Below are positions 1-9,700 of a stretch of 64,000 nt of DNA, piece after piece. This DNA is from Anaerolineae bacterium (lineage in GTDB: Bacteria; Chloroflexota; Anaerolineae; 4572-78; J111), in contig JAJVIM010000004.1 in NCBI GenBank assembly GCA_022071955.1, positions 434,001-498,000 of the forward strand, given 5' to 3'. The number at the start of each line of letters is the position of its first letter. The first letter of the stretch is position 1. Made by a program: the position numbers and the translations under genes. Under the pieces are notes generated by a model. That model was not told where the DNA came from. It did no database searches and worked only from the letters and a program-made list of their open reading frames with translations.

Positions 1-97
1 TGAGCAAAGCTACTCCCACGCTGCCAAAAATGACCAATATCAGGTTGATCAGCCAGCTCGGCCAATATGAATAGGGTTGCGTAAATTTAGCTAACAT
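1..97 (-). CDS. Partial membrane protein, 5' end only (polysaccharide cluster)
   Basis: An open frame runs leftwards from an ATG at 97 off the window edge without a stop, giving 32 residues. After a short aromatic polar start it becomes a hydrophobic helix (about residues 15-32, LINLILVIFGSVGVALL), as expected for the first membrane segment of an O-antigen polymerase, flippase or similar exopolysaccharide protein. It lies 37 bases beyond the stop of the Wzz-like gene and has the same direction, so it is probably the last visible gene of that operon. No strong Shine-Dalgarno sequence precedes the ATG. Family assignment is inference from context. Confidence 0.45.
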   Translation of the reverse strand, partial: MLAKFTQPYSYWPSWLINLILVIFGSVGVALL

Positions 98-134
98 AAA
101 TAGTTTCTGGTTATTGATGGTTTGTCACTGCGGC

Positions 135-881
135 TCAGGGATGGCTGCTGCTGCGCAGCGAACTGCTGCTGCTCCCGCTGCGCAGTGAAGCATCGCTGCT
201 GGCGTGCGCCTGCTGCGGCGACAGGTCCAGCACCGGTTCGGGGCGGGTGATGCGTTCATCCCGAATATGGCTGCCCTGGAACAGGTTGTCGCCCCACATA
301 TCGCTGAATATGGCCAGCAGCACGCCAACAATCAATCCCAAAAAGAGGGCCACCGCCCCATCCCGGGCCGGATTGGGACTGAACGGTTTCAGGGGCGGGC
401 TGGCCGGATCGAGCATATTGATGCTGTAAGCCTGGTACAACGCCTGGGTGTAGTTGATGGCCTGTTCACCAATGGTATTGGCCAGTTGCGCCGCCGTAAC
501 CGGGTTGGGGCCGCTCACCGTTAACTCGATGACGCTTGAATCCGGAATAACAACTGCTTGCGCGGTATAGTGAACCGCCTCCAGCGGGTCCATTTGCAGG
601 GCCGCCTGGGCCGCCCGCTGAATACTGGCGCTGTTCATAATTTCGGCAAAGGTGGCCACAATAGAGGGCCGATCCAGCGCCGAAATGCCGTTGATCAGGT
701 CTCTGTCCTCGCCGCGCAGCAGCGATTGGCCGGGGCTAACAACGTACTGTCCTCTGGCCCGAAACAGGGGGGTGTCAAAATAGGAAATGGCCAGCGTAAC
801 CGTCAGGGCAAAGAGCGCGGTCAGGGCGACCATCCACCATTTTCGGCGTAAAATTTCCAGGTAAGGAATTATCTCTTTCAT
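135..881 (-). CDS. Wzz/YveK-type polysaccharide chain-length determinant
   Basis: Protein of 248 residues with the classic architecture: a cytoplasmic start (MKEIIPYLEILRRKWW), a first membrane helix at about 16-36, a periplasmic middle, a second helix (about 178-198, GAVALFLGLIVGVLLAIF) preceded by a proline-rich stretch (PASPPLKPFSPNPARDG), and a Ser-rich cytoplasmic tail. Proteins of this family control length and export of exopolysaccharide, often with a tyrosine kinase; no kinase is seen here. I place the start at the ATG at 881, since GAGG lies five bases ahead of it. An in-frame GTG at 887 would overlap that ribosome site. It sits in a leftward run with glycosyltransferases. Confidence 0.85.
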   Translation of the reverse strand: MKEIIPYLEILRRKWWMVALTALFALTVTLAISYFDTPLFRARGQYVVSPGQSLLRGEDRDLINGISALDRPSIVATFAEIMNSASIQRAAQAALQMDPLEAVHYTAQAVVIPDSSVIELTVSGPNPVTAAQLANTIGEQAINYTQALYQAYSINMLDPASPPLKPFSPNPARDGAVALFLGLIVGVLLAIFSDMWGDNLFQGSHIRDERITRPEPVLDLSPQQAHASSDASLRSGSSSSSLRSSSHP

Positions 882-917
882 ATTCACCTCTTCTCTACGT
901 GTCGGTCTTACTTTCTG

Positions 918-1988
918 TCAATCACTGGAACGGGAGCGATAAAAATTGCGGCCGGTCGCGGCGGCGTTGAGTGACGCCGCGCCGACAGCCTGGTCCAAAA
1001 CTTTGAGCAGGCAGTTGGCGTGATTCTCGCGGGTAAATCGCTTTTGTACGTCGCGGCGGGCGGCAGCGGTAAGGCGGGCCAGTTGCGCCTGGTGGCCGGG
1101 GTCGAGCACCCATTCCAGCGCCCGCATATAACTTTGCGGTGAGCCATCGACAATCAACCCGGTTTTGCCATTACGCAGATGGTCGCGCACACCCAGTGTA
1201 TCGGTGACAATGGTAGGCCGGCCAAACCACATGCTGGTTAAATAGGTTTGCTGCCCCACGGCTCGATGCAGCCCCTGCCTGATAGGGATAATGTTGGCCC
1301 GAGCGCCGGCCAGCAGGTCCATAAATTGCCGGTGCGACACCTGGCCGGCTGTTACGTTGGGCGGCAAATCAGCCCGGCCATCCAGTAAACGGGTAGCCAG
1401 GATAAATTTGTGCTCCGGCATTTGGCGGGCGACGGCCAGCAGTGGCTCGTAATCCCGGTGCGAGTTTCCGCCGGCAAAAATGTGATCTCCCGATGGCGGT
1501 GAGGCCTGTGTGTCGGCGGCTGTCAACTCCTGGCGAGACAGGCTGAGGCAAAACAGGCACAGGCTCAGTTTGGCCGGATCGACGCCCCACAGTTCCGGGA
1601 AAATAGTCAACTCTTCGGTTGACTGCACCGCATAGCGGCAAATGGCCCGGTCGGCCAGTTTGATAACCAGTTTCTCGGCCAGGCCGCGCGGGCCGGAATT
1701 TGGCTCCCACATGCAGCCAGAGAGCACAACCACCGGCCGGAGTCGCCGCGGCCAAAAACCAATCAGGGCGCAGGCCAGCACATCGGGATGAAGCCGCCCC
1801 CACGAACTGGCCAGTAGCAGAGCCTCTTCGGTGCTGGCCAGCCGCAGGATTTGGGCCACAATTTTGAACGCGTCAGACAGTTTGCCGGTGGCTGGCCGCG
1901 GCGACAGGCGGGCGCGGGCGGCAAATTGCGGCACGTCCAGATAGTTCATGGTGGTTGCAAATTTTGAACCGAACAAGCTCGATCCCAT
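918..1988 (-). CDS. Glycosyltransferase (GT-B type, family 4-like)
   Basis: Protein of 356 residues. The C-terminal half carries the signs of a GT-B nucleotide-sugar domain: HIFAGGNSHRDYEPLLAVAR, then a region around ANIIPIRQGLHRAVGQQTYLTSMWFGRPTIVTDTLGVRDHLRNGKTGLIVDG, where G(L/R)..R..E-like acceptor and phosphate contacts are normally found, although the usual EX7E pattern is not obvious. The N-terminal domain is less conserved. The ATG at 1988 follows an AGAGGA ribosome site by five bases. It lies between a Wzz-like gene and a second glycosyltransferase, so it probably adds a sugar in exopolysaccharide repeat-unit assembly. Donor and acceptor cannot be told from sequence. Confidence 0.75.
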   Translation of the reverse strand: MGSSLFGSKFATTMNYLDVPQFAARARLSPRPATGKLSDAFKIVAQILRLASTEEALLLASSWGRLHPDVLACALIGFWPRRLRPVVVLSGCMWEPNSGPRGLAEKLVIKLADRAICRYAVQSTEELTIFPELWGVDPAKLSLCLFCLSLSRQELTAADTQASPPSGDHIFAGGNSHRDYEPLLAVARQMPEHKFILATRLLDGRADLPPNVTAGQVSHRQFMDLLAGARANIIPIRQGLHRAVGQQTYLTSMWFGRPTIVTDTLGVRDHLRNGKTGLIVDGSPQSYMRALEWVLDPGHQAQLARLTAAARRDVQKRFTRENHANCLLKVLDQAVGAASLNAAATGRNFYRSRSSD

Positions 1989-1997
1989 AAAAATCCT

Positions 1998-3242
1998 CTA
2001 CACTGCTACTTTTTCAGCCGGAACGGGACTGGCCGCCTCGGTAAAAAGCTGGGCCAGCCGCTGCACGTTGGGCCGCAGCGAAAATTCCTGCAACACCAGC
2101 CAGCGGCCAGCGGCGGCCAGTTGCCGCGCCTGCCGGGGGTTGGCAAATACCTCGGCCAGCGCCCGGGCCAGTGCCGGGGCGTCGGCGGGCGGCGCCAGCC
2201 AGCCGGTCTGCCCCGGCCGGATCAGTTCCGGGATGCCCGACAGGTTGGTGGCGACCACCGGTAGCTGGCAGGCCAGCGCCTCCATCAACGCCACCGGGAT
2301 GCCTTCCATTTTGCCGGATGGCGTAACAATACTCGGCTGCACATAACAATTGGCTGTAGGTAAAAGTTGGGCCACGTCTTCCTGCGGCAACGGCCCCAGC
2401 AACTCAACCACGCCGTGCAGGTTAGCGGCGGCAATCTGCGCTTCCAGCCGGGCGTATTCCTCGCCGCCGCCGATGATGCGGCAGCGCAGCGGGATGCCTT
2501 CATCGCGCAGTCGGGCGCAGGCGTCAATTAAATAAGTTTGACCTTTGTAGGGCTGCAAACTGCCAATCGAAATCAGTTCCAGCTTTGCCGCCGGGCCGGG
2601 TTCAACGGGCGCATATAGCTCGGGAACAATGCCGCAGTGAACGACGTGCGTTTTGGGCCGCACCCACGGGCCGATGGTCCGGCTCAGAAAATCGCGGTTG
2701 TAATTTGAAATGGCTACCACAAATGCCGCCGCCCGGAGTTTGGTGGCCAGCATATCCCGGCGAACAAAAATATCGTGGGCGTGAACCGTAACACTAAAGG
2801 TAATGCCCGTAAGCTGGTGGATAAGCCAGGCCATCAGCGCCGGGTGGGTGGCGTAATGGGCGTGAATGTGGTTCACACCGTCGCGCGCCATTTGCGCGGC
2901 GGCCAAAACTGCTTTGGGGAATATCGCCGCCGCCCGGATTAGAAATTTGGGCGAGCTGGCGTTTTCCCGCACAATTTGCTGCCACAGCCGGCCATATTGG
3001 GCCGGGTTGCGGCGCAGAGCGCGACTATTGGCGCCGATTACCGCCGCCGACACAAATGGAATGTGGCGCACTTTTGCCAGCCACGGCCGGGCCTCGGCGT
3101 GAATTACCGTTTGCTGCTGCCGCACCAGCGGGTATAAGTCGATGTCCCAACCCAGCTCGGCCAGGGCGTTCATTTCCCGCAAAATGAAGGTTTCCGGCAA
3201 ATGCGGAAAACGCGACATAATGTAAGCGATCCGAAACGGCAT
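1998..3242 (-). CDS. Glycosyltransferase family 4
   Basis: Protein of 414 residues if started at the ATG at 3242, which overlaps the stop of the upstream sugar transferase by one base (TAATG), a layout typical of translational coupling. An upstream in-frame extension of 15 residues exists but lies inside that gene. The N-terminal domain starts [24 protein letters not shown], the standard GT4 opening with an S..P..E pattern. The C-terminal domain contains ISIGSLQPYKGQTYLIDA and the EX7E-like region around EGIPVALMEALACQLPVVAT, with G...L. Such enzymes use NDP-sugars to extend lipid-linked oligosaccharides at the inner membrane. It is part of the leftward polysaccharide operon. Confidence 0.88.
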   Translation of the reverse strand: MPFRIAYIMSRFPHLPETFILREMNALAELGWDIDLYPLVRQQQTVIHAEARPWLAKVRHIPFVSAAVIGANSRALRRNPAQYGRLWQQIVRENASSPKFLIRAAAIFPKAVLAAAQMARDGVNHIHAHYATHPALMAWLIHQLTGITFSVTVHAHDIFVRRDMLATKLRAAAFVVAISNYNRDFLSRTIGPWVRPKTHVVHCGIVPELYAPVEPGPAAKLELISIGSLQPYKGQTYLIDACARLRDEGIPLRCRIIGGGEEYARLEAQIAAANLHGVVELLGPLPQEDVAQLLPTANCYVQPSIVTPSGKMEGIPVALMEALACQLPVVATNLSGIPELIRPGQTGWLAPPADAPALARALAEVFANPRQARQLAAAGRWLVLQEFSLRPNVQRLAQLFTEAASPVPAEKVAV

Positions 3243-3931
3243 TAGTGGCGGCCTCGCTGTTGAAGCACGGCGGTGACTGTGCGGCACAAAATTTCAATAT
3301 CAAGCATAATGCAGCGCCGTTCGATGTAGGCGGCGTCCAGCAAAACGCGGTCGTTAAATTCTGTTGCGCCGCGCCCAATAATTTGCCACACGCCGGTAAT
3401 GCCGGGCAGCACATCGAGCCGGGTGGTGTGCCACAATTCGTAGGTTTCGGCCGAAAATGAGGTGGGGCGCGGGCCGACAAAACTCATGTCGCCTTTGATC
3501 ACGTTGATGAGTTGGGGCAGCTCATCCAGGCTGGTTTTGCGTAAAATCCGGCCAATACGAGTCACGCGGGGGTCGTTGGTAATTTTAAAGTCGGGCCACT
3601 GAAGTTCGTTTAAGTGGGCCAGTTTCTTTTTTAGGGCTTCGGCATTGGGTACCATCGTTCTGAATTTGAGCATTAAAAAACGACGCCCACCTTTGCCGGT
3701 TCGTTCCTGAAAGAAAAAAACCGGCCCGTCCGGCGACTCGATTTTTATGAGCACCGCCAGCAGCAAGATCACCGGCGCTAAAATCGGCAGGATCAACAGG
3801 GCGATGGTCAGATCGAGCAGCCGTTTGGTTACGGCATAGGCTCGCCCGCGCAGTAGCCGTTTTTCGGGATGGTAGCGCTCCAGCCAGCTTGCTTGAGGAA
3901 CCGGCACTTTGCCGACTCGCAGTGTATACAT
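3242..3931 (-). CDS. Undecaprenyl-phosphate sugar-1-phosphate transferase (bacterial sugar transferase family)
   Basis: Protein of 229 residues that resembles the catalytic domain of WcaJ/PglC-type initiating phosphoglycosyl transferases. A single membrane segment (about 36-60, [29 protein letters not shown]) is followed by [25 protein letters not shown], then [22 protein letters not shown] and [14 protein letters not shown], all family signatures; the DE pair is the catalytic dyad. It lacks the four extra N-terminal helices of long WcaJ-like forms. It loads the first sugar phosphate on the lipid carrier, so it marks this cluster as a polysaccharide assembly locus. A GGGGGAGAA ribosome site precedes the ATG at 3931. 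Confidence 0.92.
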   Translation of the reverse strand: MYTLRVGKVPVPQASWLERYHPEKRLLRGRAYAVTKRLLDLTIALLILPILAPVILLLAVLIKIESPDGPVFFFQERTGKGGRRFLMLKFRTMVPNAEALKKKLAHLNELQWPDFKITNDPRVTRIGRILRKTSLDELPQLINVIKGDMSFVGPRPTSFSAETYELWHTTRLDVLPGITGVWQIIGRGATEFNDRVLLDAAYIERRCIMLDIEILCRTVTAVLQQRGRH

Positions 3932-3950
3932 TTCTCCCCCTTAAAATAAG

Positions 3951-4853
3951 TCACGCGGTTGATGATTGCTGGGCAACTTCTATAGTGCCAGGCTCGGTTT
4001 GGGTTGCTGCTTTACTGGTTGATTGTTCAATCCGCAGCTCTGCCTGCCTGACCAGCTCTTCAAACGTGAGCGCCTCTTGGGGAAATGAGGCCGAGCCGCA
4101 GGTAATTGACAGTCCCAACTGTTTGGCGACAACATCGTTAATGTAATCAACCAGCACGCTCGAATCGGTTTTGTTGGTGTCCGGGCATACCAGCACCACC
4201 CGGCTGCGTTCACGGTGGGTTAACACCAAATCCGAACGGCGCAACTGGCGGCTGAGAATCATGGCCAGGTTGTTGGTAATGTAGTGGTTGATCATATTTT
4301 GCTGCGCTTCTTTAACCAGCCGGTTGAGCGACGAACGGATGGAGCCTGGCTCCGGCTCAACCACAATAATGCTCAAGGGATGGTGGTTGTGCCGGCTGCG
4401 GAACATTTCGGTTTGGATTTCCTCGCTGGCCTCGGCCAACTGCCGAACATGGCGGTTGGTATCGGCAAACGTTACATTTTGAACGGCGTCCTCAAAATCG
4501 ATAATCGATTGGGCCAGCTTGTATGCCAGCCAAACCGAGATCAAAAGCAGCGACAGTTCGGTGATGGACAGGTAGGTATGCACGCCACTGAGCAGGGGAC
4601 GCCCGCCAAAAAACGAGAATGAAGTGAGTTTGGCCAAAATGTAACCCACCGCCCAACCCACAATCAACACCGACAACCGGATTTTGCCCAGTTGCGGAAT
4701 CGCCAGAATTGATACACCGGCCACAAACCCCAGCACATAAACCATTGAGTCGATATCGATGGTGTTCTGTTCGGCAAAATCCAGGCGTTCAATGTTAAAG
4801 AAAATGGTAAATCCAATCAGAAAGACAATAACTAAAAATCGAAAATGTTTCAT
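3951..4853 (-). CDS. Membrane protein with degenerate GGDEF-like domain
   Basis: Protein of 300 residues. The first half has about four hydrophobic helices (from residues 5-20, 37-55, 60-80 and 96-112), followed by a short helical linker and a C-terminal domain with the length and hydrophobic rhythm of a diguanylate-cyclase fold: PLSIIVVEPEP, then LRRSDLVLTHRERSRVVLVCPDT, then LGLSITCGSASFP and LVRQAE. The signature GGDEF loop is absent; the equivalent spot reads RERSR. It is the first gene of the leftward polysaccharide run, so it may act as a non-catalytic sensor or scaffold for exopolysaccharide synthesis. That role is inference; no enzymatic activity is expected. Confidence 0.6.
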   Translation of the reverse strand: MKHFRFLVIVFLIGFTIFFNIERLDFAEQNTIDIDSMVYVLGFVAGVSILAIPQLGKIRLSVLIVGWAVGYILAKLTSFSFFGGRPLLSGVHTYLSITELSLLLISVWLAYKLAQSIIDFEDAVQNVTFADTNRHVRQLAEASEEIQTEMFRSRHNHHPLSIIVVEPEPGSIRSSLNRLVKEAQQNMINHYITNNLAMILSRQLRRSDLVLTHRERSRVVLVCPDTNKTDSSVLVDYINDVVAKQLGLSITCGSASFPQEALTFEELVRQAELRIEQSTSKAATQTEPGTIEVAQQSSTA

Positions 4854-5706
4854 TATCAGGCTCGTATCTTGGCAGTATGAAGTTTTATAAAGTCCTTACC
4901 CGCGGAAATTAGCCGCAGGCGCATTATTAATACGTAAGGTCAGCCAATAAAGGGCGTTAAATAACAGTTGTTGAGCAGGAGACACAAATAGCGGGAATAG
5001 CAGGTGGGATTGTTTAATTCAGGGAATATATTTTGGGTGATAACCGGCGTCGAAAGCAGCTTTGCCTTCGAGAGAAGCTGACCGTATAAAAACTATTAAA
5101 GACCGGTTTAACCTGTTAACGGCTTTCCGGGGGCAAGAAAGGCCGTAACAACACGCAGTGATTAATGGAAATAGTTGAGTAGTTTGACGGCTGCGTTTCT
5201 GGCCGGCCGGTTAAAAATCAAGATCACCAGCCGGGCAAACAATAACAAACGCCAACAGTAACGCTGTTTGTTGCGACAACGCAACGTCTGGCCGTTCAGA
5301 AAAGTTTACAACTTTCTGAATGTAAGTTGTGCGGAACTGATTAAGGAAACACTGTTGCGGTGGAAAGGTTAGATGTGAAAATGGTTTCCCCCCAGAAAAC
5401 TTCTACACCCTGTGATATTAAGTGCCCGAATCGCAAAATAAGTTACGCTTTGATAACAAAATTTTAAGAAAACTGGTTCGAACACCGCTTCAATATTAAA
5501 AACGAATAGAAAGAGCATAGCAGAAACAGAACCACCCTCAAAGAAAAAATTAGAAAAATCAAACTATTTTTAAGGAAAGCTCGTTTTTTGAGCGATTTAC
5601 TGGGCTGATTATCAACTTTGCGCTATAGTATATTTCACCACCCGTGCCCAACAACGCAGTTTTTTGATAACGGCCGCCCGGCGGCAGCCCCAACAAAAGG
5701 AGATCG
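4854..5706. other. 853-bp non-coding divergent intergenic region
   Basis: No convincing open frame is seen on either strand. It separates the leftward polysaccharide operon from the rightward LysM-META gene and must hold both promoters. It is AT-richer than its surroundings, particularly 5440-5640. It contains several short hairpins (5270-5285 and 5295-5320 are the best) and an AAAAGGAG ribosome site at about 5695-5702. A TATAGTATATT stretch near 5622-5634 could be a -10 region, but no good -35 is spaced correctly, so I do not call a promoter. Confidence 0.6.
5270..5320 (+). promoter_or_regulatory. Tandem hairpins in the long leader upstream of 5707
   Basis: Two inverted repeats lie ten bases apart. 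The first is GTTGCG-ACAA-CGCAAC at 5270-5285. The second is TTCAGAAAAGTT (5295-5306), a three-base loop and AACTTTCTGAA (5310-5320), perfect apart from one bulged A. Neither is followed by a T-run, so they are not typical intrinsic terminators. They could be operator dyads or leader RNA structure; no known riboswitch pattern was recognised. Confidence 0.35.
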
Positions 5707-6723
5707 ATGATGAAGAAAATCCCGTTTTTGATATTGGCCGCCGGATTGGTTCTGGCCGGCTGGCCGGCTCGTGGCCAGGCTCAACAGACGCCGCAATGCC
5801 GGGTTGAATACACGGTTCAGGCCGGCGATTGGTTGAGCAAAATTGCGGAAAAATATCTGGGCGACCCCTTAACTTACCCCCGGCTCGTTGCCGCGGCCAA
5901 TGCCAGCCACGATGATCGCTACACCAATATTGAAAATCCAGATGTTATTGAGCCGGGTTGGGTGCTGTGCATCCCCCCGGCAGAAAGCGAGCCGATGATG
6001 ACGCCAACCCCGGTTCCAACCGGATTAACCGGCAGCAGTTGGATACTTACAGCTTTAAACGGGCAGCCCTCGCTCAGCGAGGCGCCCATCACCGCTGATT
6101 TTAGCCCGGACGGCCGTTTGAGCGGCACCTCGGGTTGCAACAGCTACTCCACCACGTATGAAATCGATGGCAATGTAATTGCCCCCGGCTTAACCGCCGG
6201 TACCATGATGGCCTGTGCCAACCCGATTATGCAGCAGGAAATTGCCTATTTAACCGCGCTCAACACAGTTGACACCTTCGAGATTCAGGGGGACAGGCTA
6301 CTGCTCAAAGACTCCGGCGGTGAGACCGTGCTGGAATTTGTGCGCCAGCATCCGGTTGAACTGACCGGAACTTTGTGGCGGCTGACCGGCTACAACAACG
6401 GCAAACAGGCCGAGGTTGGTGTCATTGCCGGCACAGAGTTAACCGCCGATTTTAGAATTGGCGGGCGGGTAAGTGGTTCCAGTGGCTGCAACACTTATTC
6501 GGCAGCGGTGCAGGTTGACGGTCAAACAATCCGCATCGGCCCGGCGGTGGCTACCCGTATGTTTTGCGCCAATCCCGAAGGTGTTTTGGCCCAGGAGCAG
6601 CAATATTTAACGGCGTTGCAAAGCGCCGCTGTTTACCTCATCGAGCTGAACCGGCTGGAACTCCGAACCGCCAGCGGCGAACTGGCCGCCACATTTGAGC
6701 GGATCCCGTCGGCTAACAATTAG
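5707..6723 (+). CDS. Secreted LysM-like plus two META domains protein
   Basis: Protein of 338 residues with a signal peptide (residues 1-25, KKIPFLILAAGLVLAGWPARGQA). A LysM-like module follows (about 31-90: VEYTVQAGDWLSKIAEKYLGDPLTYPRLVAAAN, ending NPDVIEPGWVLCIPP), then a threonine/proline linker, then two tandem META (HslJ-type) repeats at about 107-215 and 217-330. Each META repeat carries GCN(S/T)Y followed by a T..M.CANP motif. LysM-like modules usually bind glycan; META domains occur in secreted stress proteins of unknown chemistry. An AAAAGGAG site lies a few bases ahead of the ATG pair at 5707/5710. It stands 50 bases before the SARP-like regulator and may be co-transcribed with it. 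Confidence 0.85.
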   Translation: MMKKIPFLILAAGLVLAGWPARGQAQQTPQCRVEYTVQAGDWLSKIAEKYLGDPLTYPRLVAAANASHDDRYTNIENPDVIEPGWVLCIPPAESEPMMTPTPVPTGLTGSSWILTALNGQPSLSEAPITADFSPDGRLSGTSGCNSYSTTYEIDGNVIAPGLTAGTMMACANPIMQQEIAYLTALNTVDTFEIQGDRLLLKDSGGETVLEFVRQHPVELTGTLWRLTGYNNGKQAEVGVIAGTELTADFRIGGRVSGSSGCNTYSAAVQVDGQTIRIGPAVATRMFCANPEGVLAQEQQYLTALQSAAVYLIELNRLELRTASGELAATFERIPSANN

Positions 6724-6772
6724 CCCGGATTGCTATGTTGATATTTCTGCGCGCATCAATTGAGAAAGGCTG

Positions 6773-9700
6773 ATGAAAACCGCACCCCGGCTAACCCTGC
6801 GGCTGTTTGGCGCGCCAGAAGTTGAGGTCGATGGCGCGCCATTGGCTGTGAATAATCAAAAAACGCGGGCGCTGTTATTTTACCTGGCGGTCACCGGACA
6901 GCCTCACACCCGCGGCCATTTGGCCACGCTGCTGTGGAGCGAATTTCCCGCCGACAACGCCCGTCGCTCACTGCGGGCGGCGCTGTTTCAGCTTCGACGG
7001 GCGCTGCGGGCCGTCGGCCTTGGTTCGGCGCTCGCCACCGGGCGCGATTTGCTCAGCCTCCATCTGCCCGACAGCGTCTGCGACGTGACTCATTTTTGCT
7101 GGCTCGTTGCCAAAGGCAGCCCATCGGCGCTGACCCAGGCCATCGAATTGTATCGCGGGCCGCTGCTGGCAGGTTTCACCCTGCCCGATACCCCCCTGTT
7201 TGACGAATGGCTGCGGCTGGAAGAAGAACGGCTGGGGCAGGCATACGCCGGCACACTCCGGCAACTGGTTAATCAATCGCTGGCGGAGCAAAACCAGGCG
7301 CAGGCCATTGGCTATTTGCAGCGCCTGCTCCACACCGACCCGTTAGCCGAAGAAGCGCAGCAGCAGTTGATCGGCCTGTACCTGCAAACCGGCGCTGTTA
7401 CCCAGGCCCTGCGCCAGTTTCAGCAGTTTGAAACTGAACTGCAAAACAGGCTCGGTCTGACTCCCGCTCCGGAAACGCGCGCTCTGTTTCAGGAAGCGCT
7501 GCGGTTGCGGCAAACTCCCCCGCCGGCCGATCCCGCCCCGGCGGAGCTGCCTTTTGTCGGCCGCGACGACTTTTTGGCCCGCCTGCTGGCTATCAGCCGC
7601 GAAGTTAAAACCGGCCGGGGGACGACCGTTCTGTTGCAGGCCGATGGCGGCCTGGGCAAAACCCGGCTGTTGACCGAATTTCTGACCGCGCTGGCAACAG
7701 ATTCGTCGGCCTGGCTTATTTTGCCGGGCGCCTGCTCGCCGTTTGATGATTTGATCTCCTACGGCCCGTTTTTGGAGGCTTTTCAAAACAACGCCGCGGG
7801 TGATTTTACCGGCCCGCTGCTAACGCCGCACGCCGACGCGCCGGCAGCCCGCGACCAGTTTGTGTACCGGGTGCTGCAAACGCTGCGCCGGCTCAGCCAG
7901 AGCGCCCCGCTGGTGCTGGCCATCGACGATCTGCAATGGGCCAACAGTTCAACGCTCAACCTGTTTGGGCTGCTGGCCACCCGCCTGCACCATTTGCCGC
8001 TGCTGCTCATTGGTACCGTGCAGCGCACAGAAACAATCCCGGCCTTGCAGCGATTGGTGACAATGGAACGCCGCCGCGGCCGGTTGCAGGTGTTATCCCT
8101 GCCGCCGCTCTCGGAGGCGGCGCTGACCACGCTGTTGCAAAGTATGGCCATCAACCCAACCTCCATTCCGGCGCTGGCCAACTGGCTGCAGGAACGCTCC
8201 GATGGCAACCCGTTTGTTTTAACCGAAATGCTGGCTCAATTACAGGCCGATGCCATTTTGACGCCGGCCGGCCAGTATCGCCAGCTAGACCCCGGCCGCT
8301 GGCTTCGCTGGCGCGCCGCTTACACCCTGCCGGAAACCACCTACGATCTGGTTGCCTGGCGGCTGAAAAACATCAGCGCCGAGGCCTACGCCCTGTTGGA
8401 AGTACTGGCTGTGGCCGGCCAGCCGCTGCCATTTGCCCTGCTGGCCGATTTTCCGGCCTTTGCCGGCGATCTGGTGCCGGTGCTCGATGACTTGCTGGCC
8501 CGTCGCCTGTTGGTTGAAACGGATGACGACAGGTTTTCTCTGGCTCACGCGCTGCTGCGGGAAATCCTGCTGCAGCGACTCAGCCACGTTCGCCGGCGAA
8601 TGATTCATCGCCGACTGGCCCGGATGCTGGCCGAGCGTTCGGCGCAAAAAACTGATTTTCCGCTGTGGGAGGTCGCCCGCCACGCCGTCGCCGGTGAAGA
8701 TGTCGAGCTGGCCCGCCGCTACGGCCTGCAAATTCTGGCTAAACTGCCGCGCGACTACACCGGCGCGGTGACTGTGGATTTTCTGCATCACCTGTACGAT
8801 CTGCTGGCGGCTTCGGCCTCGCCGGCGGAATTGCTCCGGCTCACCCGGGTGCTGGGCGATGTCCACCAATCGCTGGGCCACCTTTCCGAGGCCGCCCACT
8901 GGCAGCAGCAATACCTTGAGCTGGCCCGTCAAACGGGCGATATTCCCGCCCAGGCCGCGGCCTGTTTTGAAAACGGCGAACTGGCGCTCATCAGTAACGA
9001 TTATCTGGCCGCCACCCGGGCCGCCGAAGCCGGGCTGGCCGCCTGCGCCAAGCTTACTGAAGCCGACCCGGCCCTGAGCCGGCTGGCCGGCCGCGGGCAC
9101 CGGCTGCTGGGCCATGCGCTGGCAATGGAAGGCAGCGATCTGCCGGCGGCCGAGCATCATCTCCAGCAAGCCACCACCGCCCACCGGCTGGCCGAAAATC
9201 CGCGTGATTTGTGCGCCAGCCTGTTTGAGCTGGGTAACGTGGCCGCCCAACGCGGCGAACTGCTGCGGGCGCTTGAATTTTATGAAGAAGCGGCCAACGT
9301 GGCCAAAGCCGGTCAGGCCCACTATTTTCACGCGCTGGCCTGCAACAATCTGGCTTATCACAGTCTGTTGCTGGGCTGGGTAAAAGTTGCCCAGCGCGCG
9401 CTGGCCCGCGGCCAAAAGCTGGCCGAAAGTTACGAACTGCTCGGCGCGCTGCTGCATTTAACCAGCACGCAGGGCGAAATTCACCTTTACCTGGCCCAGT
9501 GGGAAGCCGCCACCGAATCGTTTCAAAGCGGCCTCACCCTGGCCGAAGAATTGAGCAACCCCGAGCGACAGGCCGGCTATCGGGCCGGGCTGGCGTTGGC
9601 AGCGCGCGGCCAACACAACCCCGGTCAGGCCATCACCTGGCTGGAAGAGGCGCTGCTGCTGATCAGTGGCCGGGGGTATTGGCATTTGCGCACGCGGCTG

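Noticed and set aside
5040..5160. Possible cyclic-di-GMP or other riboswitch before the LysM-META gene
   Set aside because: Short stems occur, but none of the conserved bases of the classes I know is present in the right order.
8285..9457. A 390-codon minus-strand frame opposite the SARP-type regulator
   Set aside because: Gln- and Gly-rich with no motif; a shadow of the TPR-coding region.
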